Assembly: GCA_001898385.1 (NCBI GenBank)
Contig: MKTT01000112.1
Coordinates: forward strand, 1-64,000
Source: Planctomycetales bacterium 71-10
GTDB lineage: Bacteria; Planctomycetota; Planctomycetia; Isosphaerales; Isosphaeraceae
DNA length: 64,000 nucleotides
Reading direction: 5' to 3'
Part shown: positions 18,217-26,594 of the stretch, piece by piece
How the letters are laid out: each line of letters begins with the position of its first letter
Numbering within the stretch: the first letter of the stretch is position 1
Notes under the pieces: model-generated
The model's input: only the letters and a program-made list of their open reading frames with translations
What the model was told of the DNA's origin: nothing
Database searches by the model: none
Made by a program: the position numbers and the translations under genes

Positions 18217-18891
18217 TCAGTCCGTCTTCGCCCCGACCACGACGAGTTGCAGCGGCAGCGGGACGGGTTCCGCCTCACCCTGGACCGAGAGCGGGAGGGC
18301 CAGCACGGCCCCCCAGGTGTTGAGCGCCTGGTCGTTGACCATCGCGGCCTCGGCGCCTCCCGGGGGGGCCAGGATCAAGAGGACGCCGGGGTGTGTGGAG
18401 CCCACCGCCTCCGCGCTCCCCTCCGACAGCTTCTTGGCGGGCAGGTCGGCCGGGTCGGCGTCCTTGGCGGCGGGGAGCAGCAGGGCGTAGTCGCGGTTCA
18501 CGCTCACCCCCAGGTGATCGCCGTTGACCGGCTGGAGCCCGTAGCGGAGCGTGTAGACGCCCGGGGCCACGGCCTGGTCGCGATAGTCCCCCCCCTCGAC
18601 GGCGTATCGCGCCGCGCCGATCAACTCCCCCTCGGCCAGCACGGGGTACAGGATCGCCCCCTTGGGGCCGGCCGGCTTGCCCGACGCCGGTGCGGCCTTG
18701 CGCAGCCAGATGTCGACCAGCGGCTTCCCCTCGGGGTCCAGGACGCGACGCCCGGCGGCCTCCAGCGTCTCCTTGACGGCGGGGGCCAGGTCGGCCGGCG
18801 GGGCCTCGTCCAGCTTCTCCAGCTTGTACTCTTGCGCACCCGCCGTGGACGCCATCCCCAGGGCGAGGACGGCCAGGAATCTCAGGGACAT
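18217..18891 (-). CDS. Secreted hypothetical protein
   Basis: 224 residues. The chosen ATG opens a signal peptide (MSLRFLAVLALGMASTAGA) with GAGGG upstream. A longer open frame extends upstream but only overlaps the neighbouring gene. The mature part contains VDIWLRKAAP, then GEL/IGAARY and GVYTLRYGLQPVNGDHLGV, ending in a beta-rich domain. The pattern resembles a conserved secreted family I have seen in planctomycetes, but I cannot name it. It is 77 nt downstream of the DUF1326-like gene and may be the last gene of the molybdenum-enzyme operon. Confidence 0.7.
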   Translation of the reverse strand: MSLRFLAVLALGMASTAGAQEYKLEKLDEAPPADLAPAVKETLEAAGRRVLDPEGKPLVDIWLRKAAPASGKPAGPKGAILYPVLAEGELIGAARYAVEGGDYRDQAVAPGVYTLRYGLQPVNGDHLGVSVNRDYALLLPAAKDADPADLPAKKLSEGSAEAVGSTHPGVLLILAPPGGAEAAMVNDQALNTWGAVLALPLSVQGEAEPVPLPLQLVVVGAKTD

Positions 18892-18968
18892 TCCGAACCC
18901 TCGAATAGAAAGGGCGGGCGCGGGGCGGCTCGCGCCCCGGCCCGCCGGTGATGGGCGCTCGTCATCGC

Positions 18969-19673
18969 TCAGTACGAGAAGCCGCCGACGAAGCTGCTGC
19001 GGCAGTTCGGGTCGTTCCAGACGGTGTTCAGCTCGTCGCCCGAGTAGCGGTGGCGGAGCGTGTAGGCCGGCAGGGCCCGGACGCCCGCGGAGAGCGGCTC
19101 GTAGGCGACGGTCTCGTTGCCGCAGAAGTGGTCGTCGGCGTCGAGCGGCCGGGTCAGGATCTCGGCCAGGCCGGGGGCCGAGAACAGGGCCCTCGGGGCG
19201 CTCGGCATGGCGTGGTCGGGGTGGTCGGCCTCCGAGGCCGCCTCGTGACGCTCGACGGTCACGGCCAGGGTGGACGTCCGCACGCCGACGACGCGATCGA
19301 GCCGGCCGCCGCCGAGGGCCTTGGCCATCGCGATCAGGGCCTCGCGCTGGGCGGGGTTCGCCGACTCGTCGACGATCAGGACGGCCCTCGCGTCCTTGAC
19401 GTCGTCCTGCGAGAACGTGCTCGTCCCCAGGACCGCGGCGGCGACGGCCAGGCCGTCGAGCTTCACGCCGTCCCAGGAACCCTCGGTCACCTTCCAAGCC
19501 AGGACGGCCTGGTGGCCGGTGATGAAGATCTCCGAGTTCGAGAAGCAAGGCCCGGTGTAGACGTCGGCCGTGCGGGCCTCGATATAATCCCCCTTCACGC
19601 GGCTCGCGCCGGACGTGTCGGGCGAGGCCGCGAGGGGCAGGCACGCGAGGACGGTCAGGGCGCTGGCGAGCAT
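18969..19673 (-). CDS. DUF1326-like secreted protein
   Basis: 234 residues, starting at an ATG with AGGAGAGG upstream and a signal peptide (LTVLACLPLAASP). The N-terminal half shows DUF1326 features: DYIEARTADVYTGPCFSN, then AVLAWKVTEGSWDGVKLDGLAVAA, and later LIVDESANPAQREALIAMA. The Cys-rich entry of this family is reduced to one Cys here. The C-terminal part (DDHFCGNETVAYEPL and NDPNCRSSF) has two more Cys. It lies 107 nt after the 76-residue Cys-containing gene and is probably part of the same transcript. The function of DUF1326 is not established. Confidence 0.7.
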   Translation of the reverse strand: MLASALTVLACLPLAASPDTSGASRVKGDYIEARTADVYTGPCFSNSEIFITGHQAVLAWKVTEGSWDGVKLDGLAVAAAVLGTSTFSQDDVKDARAVLIVDESANPAQREALIAMAKALGGGRLDRVVGVRTSTLAVTVERHEAASEADHPDHAMPSAPRALFSAPGLAEILTRPLDADDHFCGNETVAYEPLSAGVRALPAYTLRHRYSGDELNTVWNDPNCRSSFVGGFSY

Positions 19674-19780
19674 GGTTCGGACCTCTCCTGTTCTCCGGGG
19701 CGCGACCCCGGCGCGAAGTGTGGTTCTCCTCGCGTGATTATACGGGGATGGGAACCGCCGCGTCGACTTCGGGGCCGAGG

Positions 19781-20011
19781 TCAGTCGGCCTCGTAGCAGG
19801 GGCGGGAGCCCTCGCGGCAGTCCTCGCGGCCGACGAAGCCCTGGTCGGGGCCGATGTCTTTCAGGGTCTTCTGGCACCAGAAGATGGTGTTGTCGTAGTC
19901 GTCGTGGGCCTCGGGGTGGAAGCCGTCGGTGTAGACGTACATCCCCTTGAACCGGAGCCGGCGGCACGGCGGGGCGGGGATCGCGGGCGAGGCTTCGAGC
20001 GATTCGGCCAT
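19781..20011 (-). CDS. Small 76-residue protein in molybdenum hydroxylase operon
   Basis: The start ATG is 3 nt after the stop of the FAD-subunit gene, so translation is probably coupled. The protein has no signal peptide. It contains RLRFKGMYVYTDGFHPEAHDDYDN, an aromatic and acidic segment, and four Cys (one at the N-terminal CRR, then one each in FWCQK, EDCRE and RPCYE). The Cys and His could bind a metal or form disulfides. I do not recognise the family. Its position between the enzyme genes and a DUF1326-like gene suggests an accessory role, but this is inference. Confidence 0.65.
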   Translation of the reverse strand: MAESLEASPAIPAPPCRRLRFKGMYVYTDGFHPEAHDDYDNTIFWCQKTLKDIGPDQGFVGREDCREGSRPCYEAD

Positions 20012-20014
20012 CGT

Positions 20015-21004
20015 TCAACCCTCCTGCCAGTAGCGGTCGCCGACGGCGGACAGGAGCGCCCGCTTGACCGTCGTCCGGACCAGGGCCACCTTGTAGCCGT
20101 TGTTCGAGAGGGGCTTCGCCCCCTCGGCCGCGGCCTTCGCGACGGCCTCGGCCCGCTCGCGGGTGACGAGGCCGCCGACGACCGCCTTCTCGGCCGCCTC
20201 GCTCCGCCAGGGGATCGGCGCGACGCCGTAGAGGACGACGCGGGCCTCGCGGACGGAGTCGCCGTCCATCTTCAGGTGGACCGAGGTCATCACCAGCGGC
20301 CAGTCGTGCGCCTGCTTCTGGCGGACCTCGTAAGAGGCGTTCTTGCCCACGCCGGCCGGGACGGTCACGGCGGCCAGCAGCTCGCCGGGGGCGAGGGTCT
20401 GCTCGCGGTCGGCGTCGGCCTTCGGCACGCGGTAGAGCTGCTCCACCGGGACCGTCCGCTCGCCGCCGGGGCCCAGGATGGTCGCCGTCGCGCCCAGGGC
20501 GATCAGCGGGACGGCCAGGCTGGACGGGTTGACGAACAGGGCGTCGCCGTCGGTCATGAAGATGGCGTGGTAGCGGTTGTCCCCCGCGCGCACCAGGCTC
20601 TTGCCGTCCTTCATCGCCAGCAGGCCGAAGCCGTTGCGGTAGTACCAGCAGCGCGGGCGCTGGAGGAGGTTGCCGCCGACGGTCGCCATGTTGCGGATCT
20701 GGGGCGTGCCGACCTCCGTCGTCGCCTGCCAGAGCGCCGGGAGCCGGTCGCGGATCGTCGCGCTGGAGACCAGGTCGACCAGCCGGGTCCCGGCGCCGAT
20801 CGCCGTCGCGCCGTCCTTCTCGACGATCCCGGCGAGCGCCTTCACGTCCTTGAGGTAGACGACGCGCTCCGGGCTGGCGACGTAGTCCTTCATACGGCCG
20901 ATGAGGTCGGTGCCGCCGGAGAGGGCCTCGACGGTCCCGGGCGCGGCCAGGGCCTTCACGGCGTCCTCGGGCGTGGTCGGGCTGAGGTATGCGAAAGCCT
21001 TCAT
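20015..21004 (-). CDS. FAD-binding subunit of a xanthine dehydrogenase-family molybdenum enzyme
   Basis: 329 residues, normal length for the medium subunit. The N-terminus carries the FAD site (LSGGTDLIGRMKD) and the second motif GTPQIRNMATVGGNLLQ. This is followed by RPRCWYYR, the Cys-containing segment seen in YagS/PaoB-type subunits that hold an extra iron-sulfur cluster. The C-terminal CO-dehydrogenase flavoprotein-like domain follows. It passes electrons between the iron-sulfur subunit and an acceptor. The ATG is 4 nt downstream of the catalytic subunit stop, consistent with one operon and one complex. The substrate cannot be read from this subunit. Confidence 0.9.
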   Translation of the reverse strand: MKAFAYLSPTTPEDAVKALAAPGTVEALSGGTDLIGRMKDYVASPERVVYLKDVKALAGIVEKDGATAIGAGTRLVDLVSSATIRDRLPALWQATTEVGTPQIRNMATVGGNLLQRPRCWYYRNGFGLLAMKDGKSLVRAGDNRYHAIFMTDGDALFVNPSSLAVPLIALGATATILGPGGERTVPVEQLYRVPKADADREQTLAPGELLAAVTVPAGVGKNASYEVRQKQAHDWPLVMTSVHLKMDGDSVREARVVLYGVAPIPWRSEAAEKAVVGGLVTRERAEAVAKAAAEGAKPLSNNGYKVALVRTTVKRALLSAVGDRYWQEG

Positions 21005-21008
21005 GGGG

Positions 21009-23159
21009 TCACGCCTTCCCTTCGGCTGCGGCCAGGGCGTCCAGGACGTTCATGGGGGACATGGGCCACTTCGGCACGCGGACCCCGATGGCGTTCGCGA
21101 CCGCGTTGCCGATCGCGGCGGCCGTGCTGATGGTCGGCGGCTCGCCCACGCCGATCACGCCGCGGGCTCGCATCTCGGGCGTGTCGTGGGCCTCGACGAC
21201 GATCTCGGGGATGTCGGTCGCGCCGGCGAGCTTGTACATCTCCATGTCGGGGTTGAGCATGACGCCGGTCGGCTCGTCCATGATCCGCTCCTCGAACAGC
21301 CCGTAGTTCAGGCCGCCGATGACGCCGCCGTAGACCTGGCTGCGCCACGTCAGCATGTCGAGGATCAGGCCGGTGTCCTGCACGGCCACGATCTTCTTGA
21401 GGCGGACTACGCCGGTCTCGACGTCGACCGTGACCTCGGCGAACTGGCAGCCGCCGACGCCCGTGGAGGAGAGCCCCTGGGCGAAGACGCCGACGACGTT
21501 GATCGGCATCATGCCCAGCTTGCGACACGCCTGCTCCCAGGTCAGCCGGGCCTCGCCCTTCACCAGCACCTGGCCGTCCTTCAGCGCCAGGTCCTCGACG
21601 GCCGCCTCCAGGCCGGGGGCGATGCGCCGGAACAGCTCGTCGCGGGCCTTCACCGCGGCGTCGAAGCAGGGCGGGGCCATCGACGGCGAGGTGGTGGAGC
21701 CGCCGGAACTCTGCCCCGGCGGGAACGTGGAGTCGCCGATGTTCGACCGGATCCGGCCGACCTCCAGGCCGAAGACCTCGGCCGCGATGATCGCCAGGAT
21801 CGTCCGCGCGCCGGTGCCGATGTCCTGCGTGGCGCTCCGCAGCTCGACCGAGCCGTCGGGGTTGACGATGCAGGCCACCTGCTTGTCCTGCGCCCCGCCG
21901 CCGCCCCACTGGTGCAGGGCCATCCCCAGCCCGCGCTTCACCGGGCCGTCGCCCCCCTGGCCGCGGGGCTTCCAGCGGCCCCAGCCGATCAGCTCGGCAC
22001 CGCGGCGGACCTGCTCGTGGTAGATCTCCGTCCGGTTGATCCCGCCGGCGACCATGTCGGTCTCGGCCAGGTTCTTGAGGCGGAACTCCAGCGGGTTGAT
22101 CCCCAGCTTGTGGGCCAGGTCGTCCATCGCGGCCTCCATCACGGCGCACCCCTGGGGGTGCCCCGGCGCGCGCATGGCGCGGGAGCCGCCGCAGTTGACG
22201 AAGACCTCGGTGTGCGACCGCGTCCGGTCCGGGACGTGGTAGACGTACGGCAGCGGGAAGTTCGAGCCCCCCCGGCCGCCGGTTCCGGAGGTCTCCGCGG
22301 TCATCGCCACCAGCTTGCCGTCCTTCGTCGCCCCGAGCTGGATCGTCGCCTTCGCGCTCGGGCGGTTGCCGCCGATCAGGTGCTCCTGCGCGCGGTCGAG
22401 GAACATCCGGACCGGCCGGCCGGCCTCCTTCGCGAGCTTCGCGGCGGCGATCCCCCAGACGTCGGCGTTGAACTTCGAGCCGAAGCCGCCCCCCATCACC
22501 TCGGTCAACACCTTGACCTTGGAGGCGTCCACGCCGAACGTCTCCACCATGTCGTTCGCCACGCCCATCACCGACTGGGTGCTGGCGTACACGGTGATCG
22601 AGTCCGGCCCCTTCCACTCCGCGGTCAGGCCGTGCGGCTCCAGGCAGACGTGGGTGATGACGGGGAGTTCATACGTCGCCTCGATCGTCGCGTCGGCACC
22701 CTTCATCGCCTCGTCGGGCTTGCCGGCGGTCTGGGCGCGGCCGGGGCGGGAGTTGCCGGCCGCGAACGCCTTCGGCGCGCCCTCGGCGGTCGACTGGCGC
22801 TCGGTGACGACGTGCGGCAGGACCTCGTACTCGACCTTGATGGCGCGGGCGGCGTCGCGGGCCTTCTCCTCGGTCTCGGCGGCGACGGCGGCGATCTCCT
22901 GGCCCTGGTAGATGACGTTGGTCTCGCCGGCGGTCGCCAGGGCGATGACCCCCTTGACGCCGGGCATCGCGCGGGCGGGCTCCAGGTCGAGCGCCTTCAC
23001 CTTGGCGTTGGCGTGCGGGCTGGTGAGCAGGACGCCGAACAGCATCCCCTCGGGGCGGATGTCGGAGGGGTACTTCGCCCGCCCGGACGCCTTGGCGAGG
23101 CCGTCGAGCCGGGGGATGCTCTTGCCGATGAGGCGGGTGGACTCGGGCCAGGAGGCCAT
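21009..23159 (-). CDS. Molybdopterin-binding catalytic subunit, xanthine dehydrogenase family
   Basis: 716 residues, the usual size for a YagR/PaoC-like large subunit. It starts with SIPRLDGLAKASGRAKYPSDI, the conserved entry to this family. It contains VMGGGFGSKFNADVWGIAA, the Moco-binding GGGFG region, then MRAPGHPQG, and VGEPPTISTAAAIGNAVANA, whose Glu is the conserved base of these hydroxylases. No signal peptide is present here; export would depend on the Tat signal of the small subunit. It starts 3 nt after the small-subunit stop. It probably oxidises an aldehyde or N-heterocycle, but the exact substrate is open. Confidence 0.92.
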   Translation of the reverse strand: MASWPESTRLIGKSIPRLDGLAKASGRAKYPSDIRPEGMLFGVLLTSPHANAKVKALDLEPARAMPGVKGVIALATAGETNVIYQGQEIAAVAAETEEKARDAARAIKVEYEVLPHVVTERQSTAEGAPKAFAAGNSRPGRAQTAGKPDEAMKGADATIEATYELPVITHVCLEPHGLTAEWKGPDSITVYASTQSVMGVANDMVETFGVDASKVKVLTEVMGGGFGSKFNADVWGIAAAKLAKEAGRPVRMFLDRAQEHLIGGNRPSAKATIQLGATKDGKLVAMTAETSGTGGRGGSNFPLPYVYHVPDRTRSHTEVFVNCGGSRAMRAPGHPQGCAVMEAAMDDLAHKLGINPLEFRLKNLAETDMVAGGINRTEIYHEQVRRGAELIGWGRWKPRGQGGDGPVKRGLGMALHQWGGGGAQDKQVACIVNPDGSVELRSATQDIGTGARTILAIIAAEVFGLEVGRIRSNIGDSTFPPGQSSGGSTTSPSMAPPCFDAAVKARDELFRRIAPGLEAAVEDLALKDGQVLVKGEARLTWEQACRKLGMMPINVVGVFAQGLSSTGVGGCQFAEVTVDVETGVVRLKKIVAVQDTGLILDMLTWRSQVYGGVIGGLNYGLFEERIMDEPTGVMLNPDMEMYKLAGATDIPEIVVEAHDTPEMRARGVIGVGEPPTISTAAAIGNAVANAIGVRVPKWPMSPMNVLDALAAAEGKA

Positions 23160-23162
23160 GGT

Positions 23163-23810
23163 TCAGGCTCCCTTCATCGTCTTGGCCGCGGCCAGGGCCG
23201 CCTCGAACACGCCGATGTACGTCCCGCAGCGGCAGATGTTGCCGTCGAGCCCGCGCTTGACGTCCTCAAGCGTCGGCTCCTTGCCGGGGTTGGCGTCCAG
23301 GAACGCCTTGCAGGCGGTGACGAAACCGGGTGTGCAGTAGCCGCACATCAGGGCGTCGTGCTGGTGGAAGGCGTGGGGGACGCCCCCCTCGCCGGTCTCG
23401 AACCCCTCCACGGTCTCGATCGCCTTCCCCTTGCAGGAGACGGCCAGCGTGGTGCAGGAGTAGACCGCGTCGCCGTCGACGATCACGGTGCAGGCCCCGC
23501 AGCTCGCGCGGTCGCAGACGCGCTTGGGGCCGGTGACGTCCAGCCGATTGCGCAGGGTGTCCAGCAGCGTGCTGCGGGGCTCGACGACGCAGGACAGCTC
23601 CCGGCCGTCGACCTGGAGCGTCAGCGTCACGTCGCCCGAGAGGGCCTCGGGGCCGTCCGGGGCCTGGGCCTCGGCCTTCGCCTCGTCGAGCGCGACGTTC
23701 GCCTGGCTGGTCAGCACGGCCGAGGCGGCGGCGAGGCCCGACCCGCGCAGGAACCTGCGCCGGCTGTGCCCCCCCCGCCCCGTCGACGTCCCGTTCTCGT
23801 GTTCTGCCAT
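23163..23810 (-). CDS. Tat-exported (2Fe-2S) subunit of the molybdenum hydroxylase
   Basis: 215 residues. The ATG has GGAGGAG upstream. A twin-arginine signal (HSRRRFLRGSGLAAASAVL) precedes a linker, so the complex probably matures in the cytoplasm and is exported. The plant-type ferredoxin domain carries CDRASCGACTVIVDGDAVYSC. The second domain carries CGYCTPGF and NICRCGTY, binding the two [2Fe-2S] clusters of the family. It is first in the transcript, followed by the catalytic and FAD subunits. Electrons flow from the molybdenum site to FAD through these clusters. Confidence 0.92.
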   Translation of the reverse strand: MAEHENGTSTGRGGHSRRRFLRGSGLAAASAVLTSQANVALDEAKAEAQAPDGPEALSGDVTLTLQVDGRELSCVVEPRSTLLDTLRNRLDVTGPKRVCDRASCGACTVIVDGDAVYSCTTLAVSCKGKAIETVEGFETGEGGVPHAFHQHDALMCGYCTPGFVTACKAFLDANPGKEPTLEDVKRGLDGNICRCGTYIGVFEAALAAAKTMKGA

Positions 23811-24074
23811 GGAGGCTCCTCCGCTCGGCTGCCGGGTGAAGCGGGCGCGACCGGGCGGCCGAAGACGGACGGCGGCCGGCCGGGTCGATTGCGAAGCGTC
23901 CGCGCGGGGCCGGCGGTGACGAGGTTGCGGGCCCGATCCCGTGCGGGCCCCGACGCCGGCTTCGACGGTACGAAACATGCCTGTGGGATCGTCCCGTCGA
24001 GCTGTGGCGGCCGACGGAGCGGATCCCGAGGCCCCTCGACCGGACGGATTACCACCGATCCCAGGGCGCATCCG

Positions 24075-24728
24075 ATGAGACACCATTTCGGCGCGCGGAT
24101 CAAGACGGCGACGGCCGTCGCCCCGGCCTTGCTCCTGTTCGCCCCGGCACTGCGCGGCCAGGACGCCCCGCTCGCGGCGAAGGCGGATCCCCCCAGGAAG
24201 GAGATCGTCTCGGGCGTGATCGTGAAGATGGAGAAGGTCGCGAGGCCGGACGGCGCGGGCGCGAAGGCCCCGGAGCCCCGCCGGATCCGGCTGACCATCA
24301 ACACCAACGTCGTCTGGCGGGACTGGGCCCGCGACCAGGCGAAGGCCCGCGACGAGGGCTCGCCGAAGGCCGACGCCGACCGGGGCGCGAAGTCGGTCGG
24401 CACCCTCGGCCCGCCCGTCGACGAGGACAGCGTCGAGGTGATCGAGGTCGTCGACGCCACCAAGGTCGAGACCCGATTCCGCTCCCCCGCCGACGAGACG
24501 ACGGAGGGCGAGACGAAACCCGAGAAGGTGAAGTCCGACGAGGGCGCGCCCGCGAAGCCCCCCGCCGGAGGCAAGCCCGTCGAGTTCCGCGCCGAGGACT
24601 TGCTCCCCGGCCTGTTCGTCGAGGCCGAATCCGCCAAGCCCGGCGGGCCCGAGGCCGCGAACGTCGCCGTCATCCGCCCGATCCAGCCCCCGGAGGCGGC
24701 CCAGCCCGCCGAGGCCGCGCCGAAATGA
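24075..24728 (+). CDS. Secreted hypothetical protein
   Basis: 217 residues. The chosen ATG opens a signal peptide ending near ALRGQ-DA. The mature part begins with KEIVSGVIVKMEKVAR, then RRIRLTINTNVVWRDWARDQA. An acidic, Lys/Pro-rich linker follows, ending in VEFRAEDLLPGLFVEAE. The recurrent V-x-G-x-(I/F)-V-x-(M/A) pattern suggests a small beta barrel. It is conserved-looking but unnamed. It is divergent from the molybdenum enzyme operon and ends just before a paired inverted-repeat element. Confidence 0.6.
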   Translation: MRHHFGARIKTATAVAPALLLFAPALRGQDAPLAAKADPPRKEIVSGVIVKMEKVARPDGAGAKAPEPRRIRLTINTNVVWRDWARDQAKARDEGSPKADADRGAKSVGTLGPPVDEDSVEVIEVVDATKVETRFRSPADETTEGETKPEKVKSDEGAPAKPPAGGKPVEFRAEDLLPGLFVEAESAKPGGPEAANVAVIRPIQPPEAAQPAEAAPK

Positions 24729-24778
24729 TGCGGCCCCGCGCCCGTCCCTCCTCCCCGAGAATCGAGCCCGCCTCCCCC

Positions 24779-24936
24779 CTCCTCCCCTCATGGGAGAAGG
24801 TGCCCCGGAGGGGCGGATGAGGGGGGCGCGACCGACAGCCGGCGGATTCAAGGCCCTCGCATACCGGGGGGAGCGACGGCGGTCGCCCCCTCATCCGGCC
24901 TGCGGCCACCTTCTCCCACGAGGGGAGAAGGATGAT
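24779..24936. repeat. Paired inverted-repeat element, copy A (REPIN/MITE-like)
   Basis: Two imperfect palindromic arms of about 50 nt (24782-24832 and 24881-24931) face each other across about 50 nt. The left arm contains GGGAGAAGGTGCCCCGGAGG and GGATGAGGGG; the right arm contains the complements CCCCTCATCC and CCACCTTCTCCC. It lies between two convergent genes. Terminal repeats beyond the arms are weak (a shared GCCCGTCCC). Confidence 0.7.
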
Positions 24937-24993
24937 TCGCGTCGGCCTTCCGGGGAGGCTCGAACCTCGCACGGGACGGGCTCGGGCTCGACG

Positions 24994-26301
24994 TCAGCCG
25001 AACAGCTCGTCGACGGGCTTGCCGCCGTCGACGATCTTCATGGGGCGGCCGATGGCGGTCTGGTATTCCTTGGCCGCCTCCACGCCCAGGGACTTGCAGA
25101 TGGAGGTCATCAGGTCCGGGACGGTGACGGGGCGGTCCTTGATCTCGGTCCCGTCGGCGCTGGAGGCGCCGACGACCTGGCCCCCCTTCACGCCGCCGCC
25201 GGCGAGCGCGACGTTGAAGACGCGGGGGAAGTGGTCGCGGCCGGCGGTCGGGTTGACCTTCGGCGTGCGGCCGAACTCGCCCATCCAGACGATCAGCGTG
25301 CGGTCGAGCATCCCGCGCGTCTTGAGGTCCTGGATCAGCGTGGCGAACCCCGGGGCGACCTGGCCGGCGAGGTTAGCCACCTTCTCGTTGTTCTGGACGT
25401 GGGTGTCCCAGCCGCCGCAGCGGACCTCCACGAACGTCACGCCCGCCTCGACCAGCCGTCGGGCCAGCAGGCACCCCTGGCCGAACGGCGTGCGGCCGTA
25501 GGCGTCGCGCACCGGGTCCGGCTCCTGCTCCAGGTCGAACGCCTTCATGCGGGGCGAGAGGACCATCTTCGACGTCTGGGCGTACAGCGCCCGGTGGTCG
25601 CGGACGCGGTCGGAGCCGCCGGCCTGTTCGAACCCGACCTTCTCCAGCCGGTTCAGCAGGCCCAGCCGGCGCTGGAAGCGGTCGGCCGGCACGCGGGCCT
25701 GGGCGTTGTCGGGCGGGCGCTGGACGTTGGGGATCATGAACGGCTCGTACGCGGCCCCCAGGTAGCCCGCGCCGGCCGTCGCGCCGCCGATGGCGACCAT
25801 GTGCGGCAGGTCGAAGGCGGACTCGCCCAGCTCGGCCGCGGCGACGCAGCCGATGTTCGGGTGCCTGAGCGTGGCCGTCGGCGTGTAGCCGGTGTGGAGC
25901 TGGTAGTCGGCCCGCTGGTGGTTCCCTTCCTTGTTGGTCATCGACCGGATCAGGGCGACGTCGTCCATCGACCCGGCCAGCTTCTCCCACCCCTGGGCGA
26001 TCGAGATCCCGGGGACGGACGTCTCGATGGCCTTCGTGCCGCCGCCGTTCTCCACGCCGGGCTTGGGGTCGAACGTCTCCAACTGGCTGGGCCCGCCCGC
26101 CATCCAGAGCAGGATGCACGCCCGCTGCTGCCGGCGCAGCTCGTCGGCCCGGAGGGTGAGGAGGTCGGAGAGCCCCAGCGGCGCCACGCCCCCGGCGACC
26201 ATCCCCGCCGCCCCCAGGCCCATCGCCCGCAGGAACCCGCGACGCCCGACGACCCCGTGGCGGTTCATCGCCACCTGCACAACGCTCGATTCGGTCCGCA
26301 T
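24994..26301 (-). CDS. DUF1501 domain protein
   Basis: 435 residues from the chosen ATG; an upstream ATG at 26355 lies inside a repeat element and is less likely. A Tat-like signal (GRRGFLRAMGLGAAG) opens the protein. The DUF1501 core follows: ACILLWMAGGPSQLETFDPKPG, HQRADYQLHTGYTP, and GGWDTHVQNNEKV, ending with MGEFGRTPKVN and GRDHFPRVFN. The family resembles sulfatase/alkaline phosphatase-like proteins and is hugely expanded in planctomycetes. It is almost always paired with a DUF1549/DUF1553 gene, as here. The pair probably acts in the periplasm on sulfated or decorated polysaccharide, but no activity has been shown for it that I know of. Confidence 0.9.
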   Translation of the reverse strand: MRTESSVVQVAMNRHGVVGRRGFLRAMGLGAAGMVAGGVAPLGLSDLLTLRADELRRQQRACILLWMAGGPSQLETFDPKPGVENGGGTKAIETSVPGISIAQGWEKLAGSMDDVALIRSMTNKEGNHQRADYQLHTGYTPTATLRHPNIGCVAAAELGESAFDLPHMVAIGGATAGAGYLGAAYEPFMIPNVQRPPDNAQARVPADRFQRRLGLLNRLEKVGFEQAGGSDRVRDHRALYAQTSKMVLSPRMKAFDLEQEPDPVRDAYGRTPFGQGCLLARRLVEAGVTFVEVRCGGWDTHVQNNEKVANLAGQVAPGFATLIQDLKTRGMLDRTLIVWMGEFGRTPKVNPTAGRDHFPRVFNVALAGGGVKGGQVVGASSADGTEIKDRPVTVPDLMTSICKSLGVEAAKEYQTAIGRPMKIVDGGKPVDELFG

Positions 26302-26348
26302 GACTCGTCCGCTCCGTTGGGGTTTGGGGGCAGTCCTGTTCGACAGGG

Positions 26349-26573
26349 GTTGCATGAGGAAGCGGCGAAGCCGCCCCGGACGTCCCCTCTCCCGCCGGGA
26401 GAGGGTGGCCCGAAGGGCCGGGTGAGGGTCGTCGGGTTGTCAGAGATAGCTTCGGTTCGGTGGCCGCGCGCCCGGCATGCCCTCCGAAATCCGACGACCC
26501 TCACCCGCCGCTGCGCGGCTACCCTCTCCCGGCGGGAGAGGGGACGTTTTCAAGCCGCTCGCCTCTTGCAACG
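26349..26573. repeat. Paired inverted-repeat element, copy B (REPIN/MITE-like)
   Basis: Arms of about 55 nt (26381-26435 and 26491-26546) are near-perfect inverted copies; they contain CTCTCCCGCCGGGAGAGGGT and its complement. Spacer is about 55 nt. Outside them GTTGCATGAGG (26349-26359) faces CCTCTTGCAAC (26562-26572), 10 of 11 matching, which suggests terminal inverted repeats. It sits between the DUF1549 and DUF1501 genes. Confidence 0.7.
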
Positions 26574-26594
26574 ATGAGGGTTCATCAACGGTCG

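Noticed and set aside
20901..24074. A long plus-strand open frame upstream of and in frame with the gene at 24075
   Set aside because: It is the mirror of the molybdenum hydroxylase genes. Only the part after the signal-peptide ATG at 24075 looks real.
24779..24936. Rho-independent terminator pair instead of a mobile repeat
   Set aside because: The same arms recur at 26.4, 39.2 and 56.4 kb, also between non-convergent genes, so a dispersed repeat family fits better. It may still terminate transcription.
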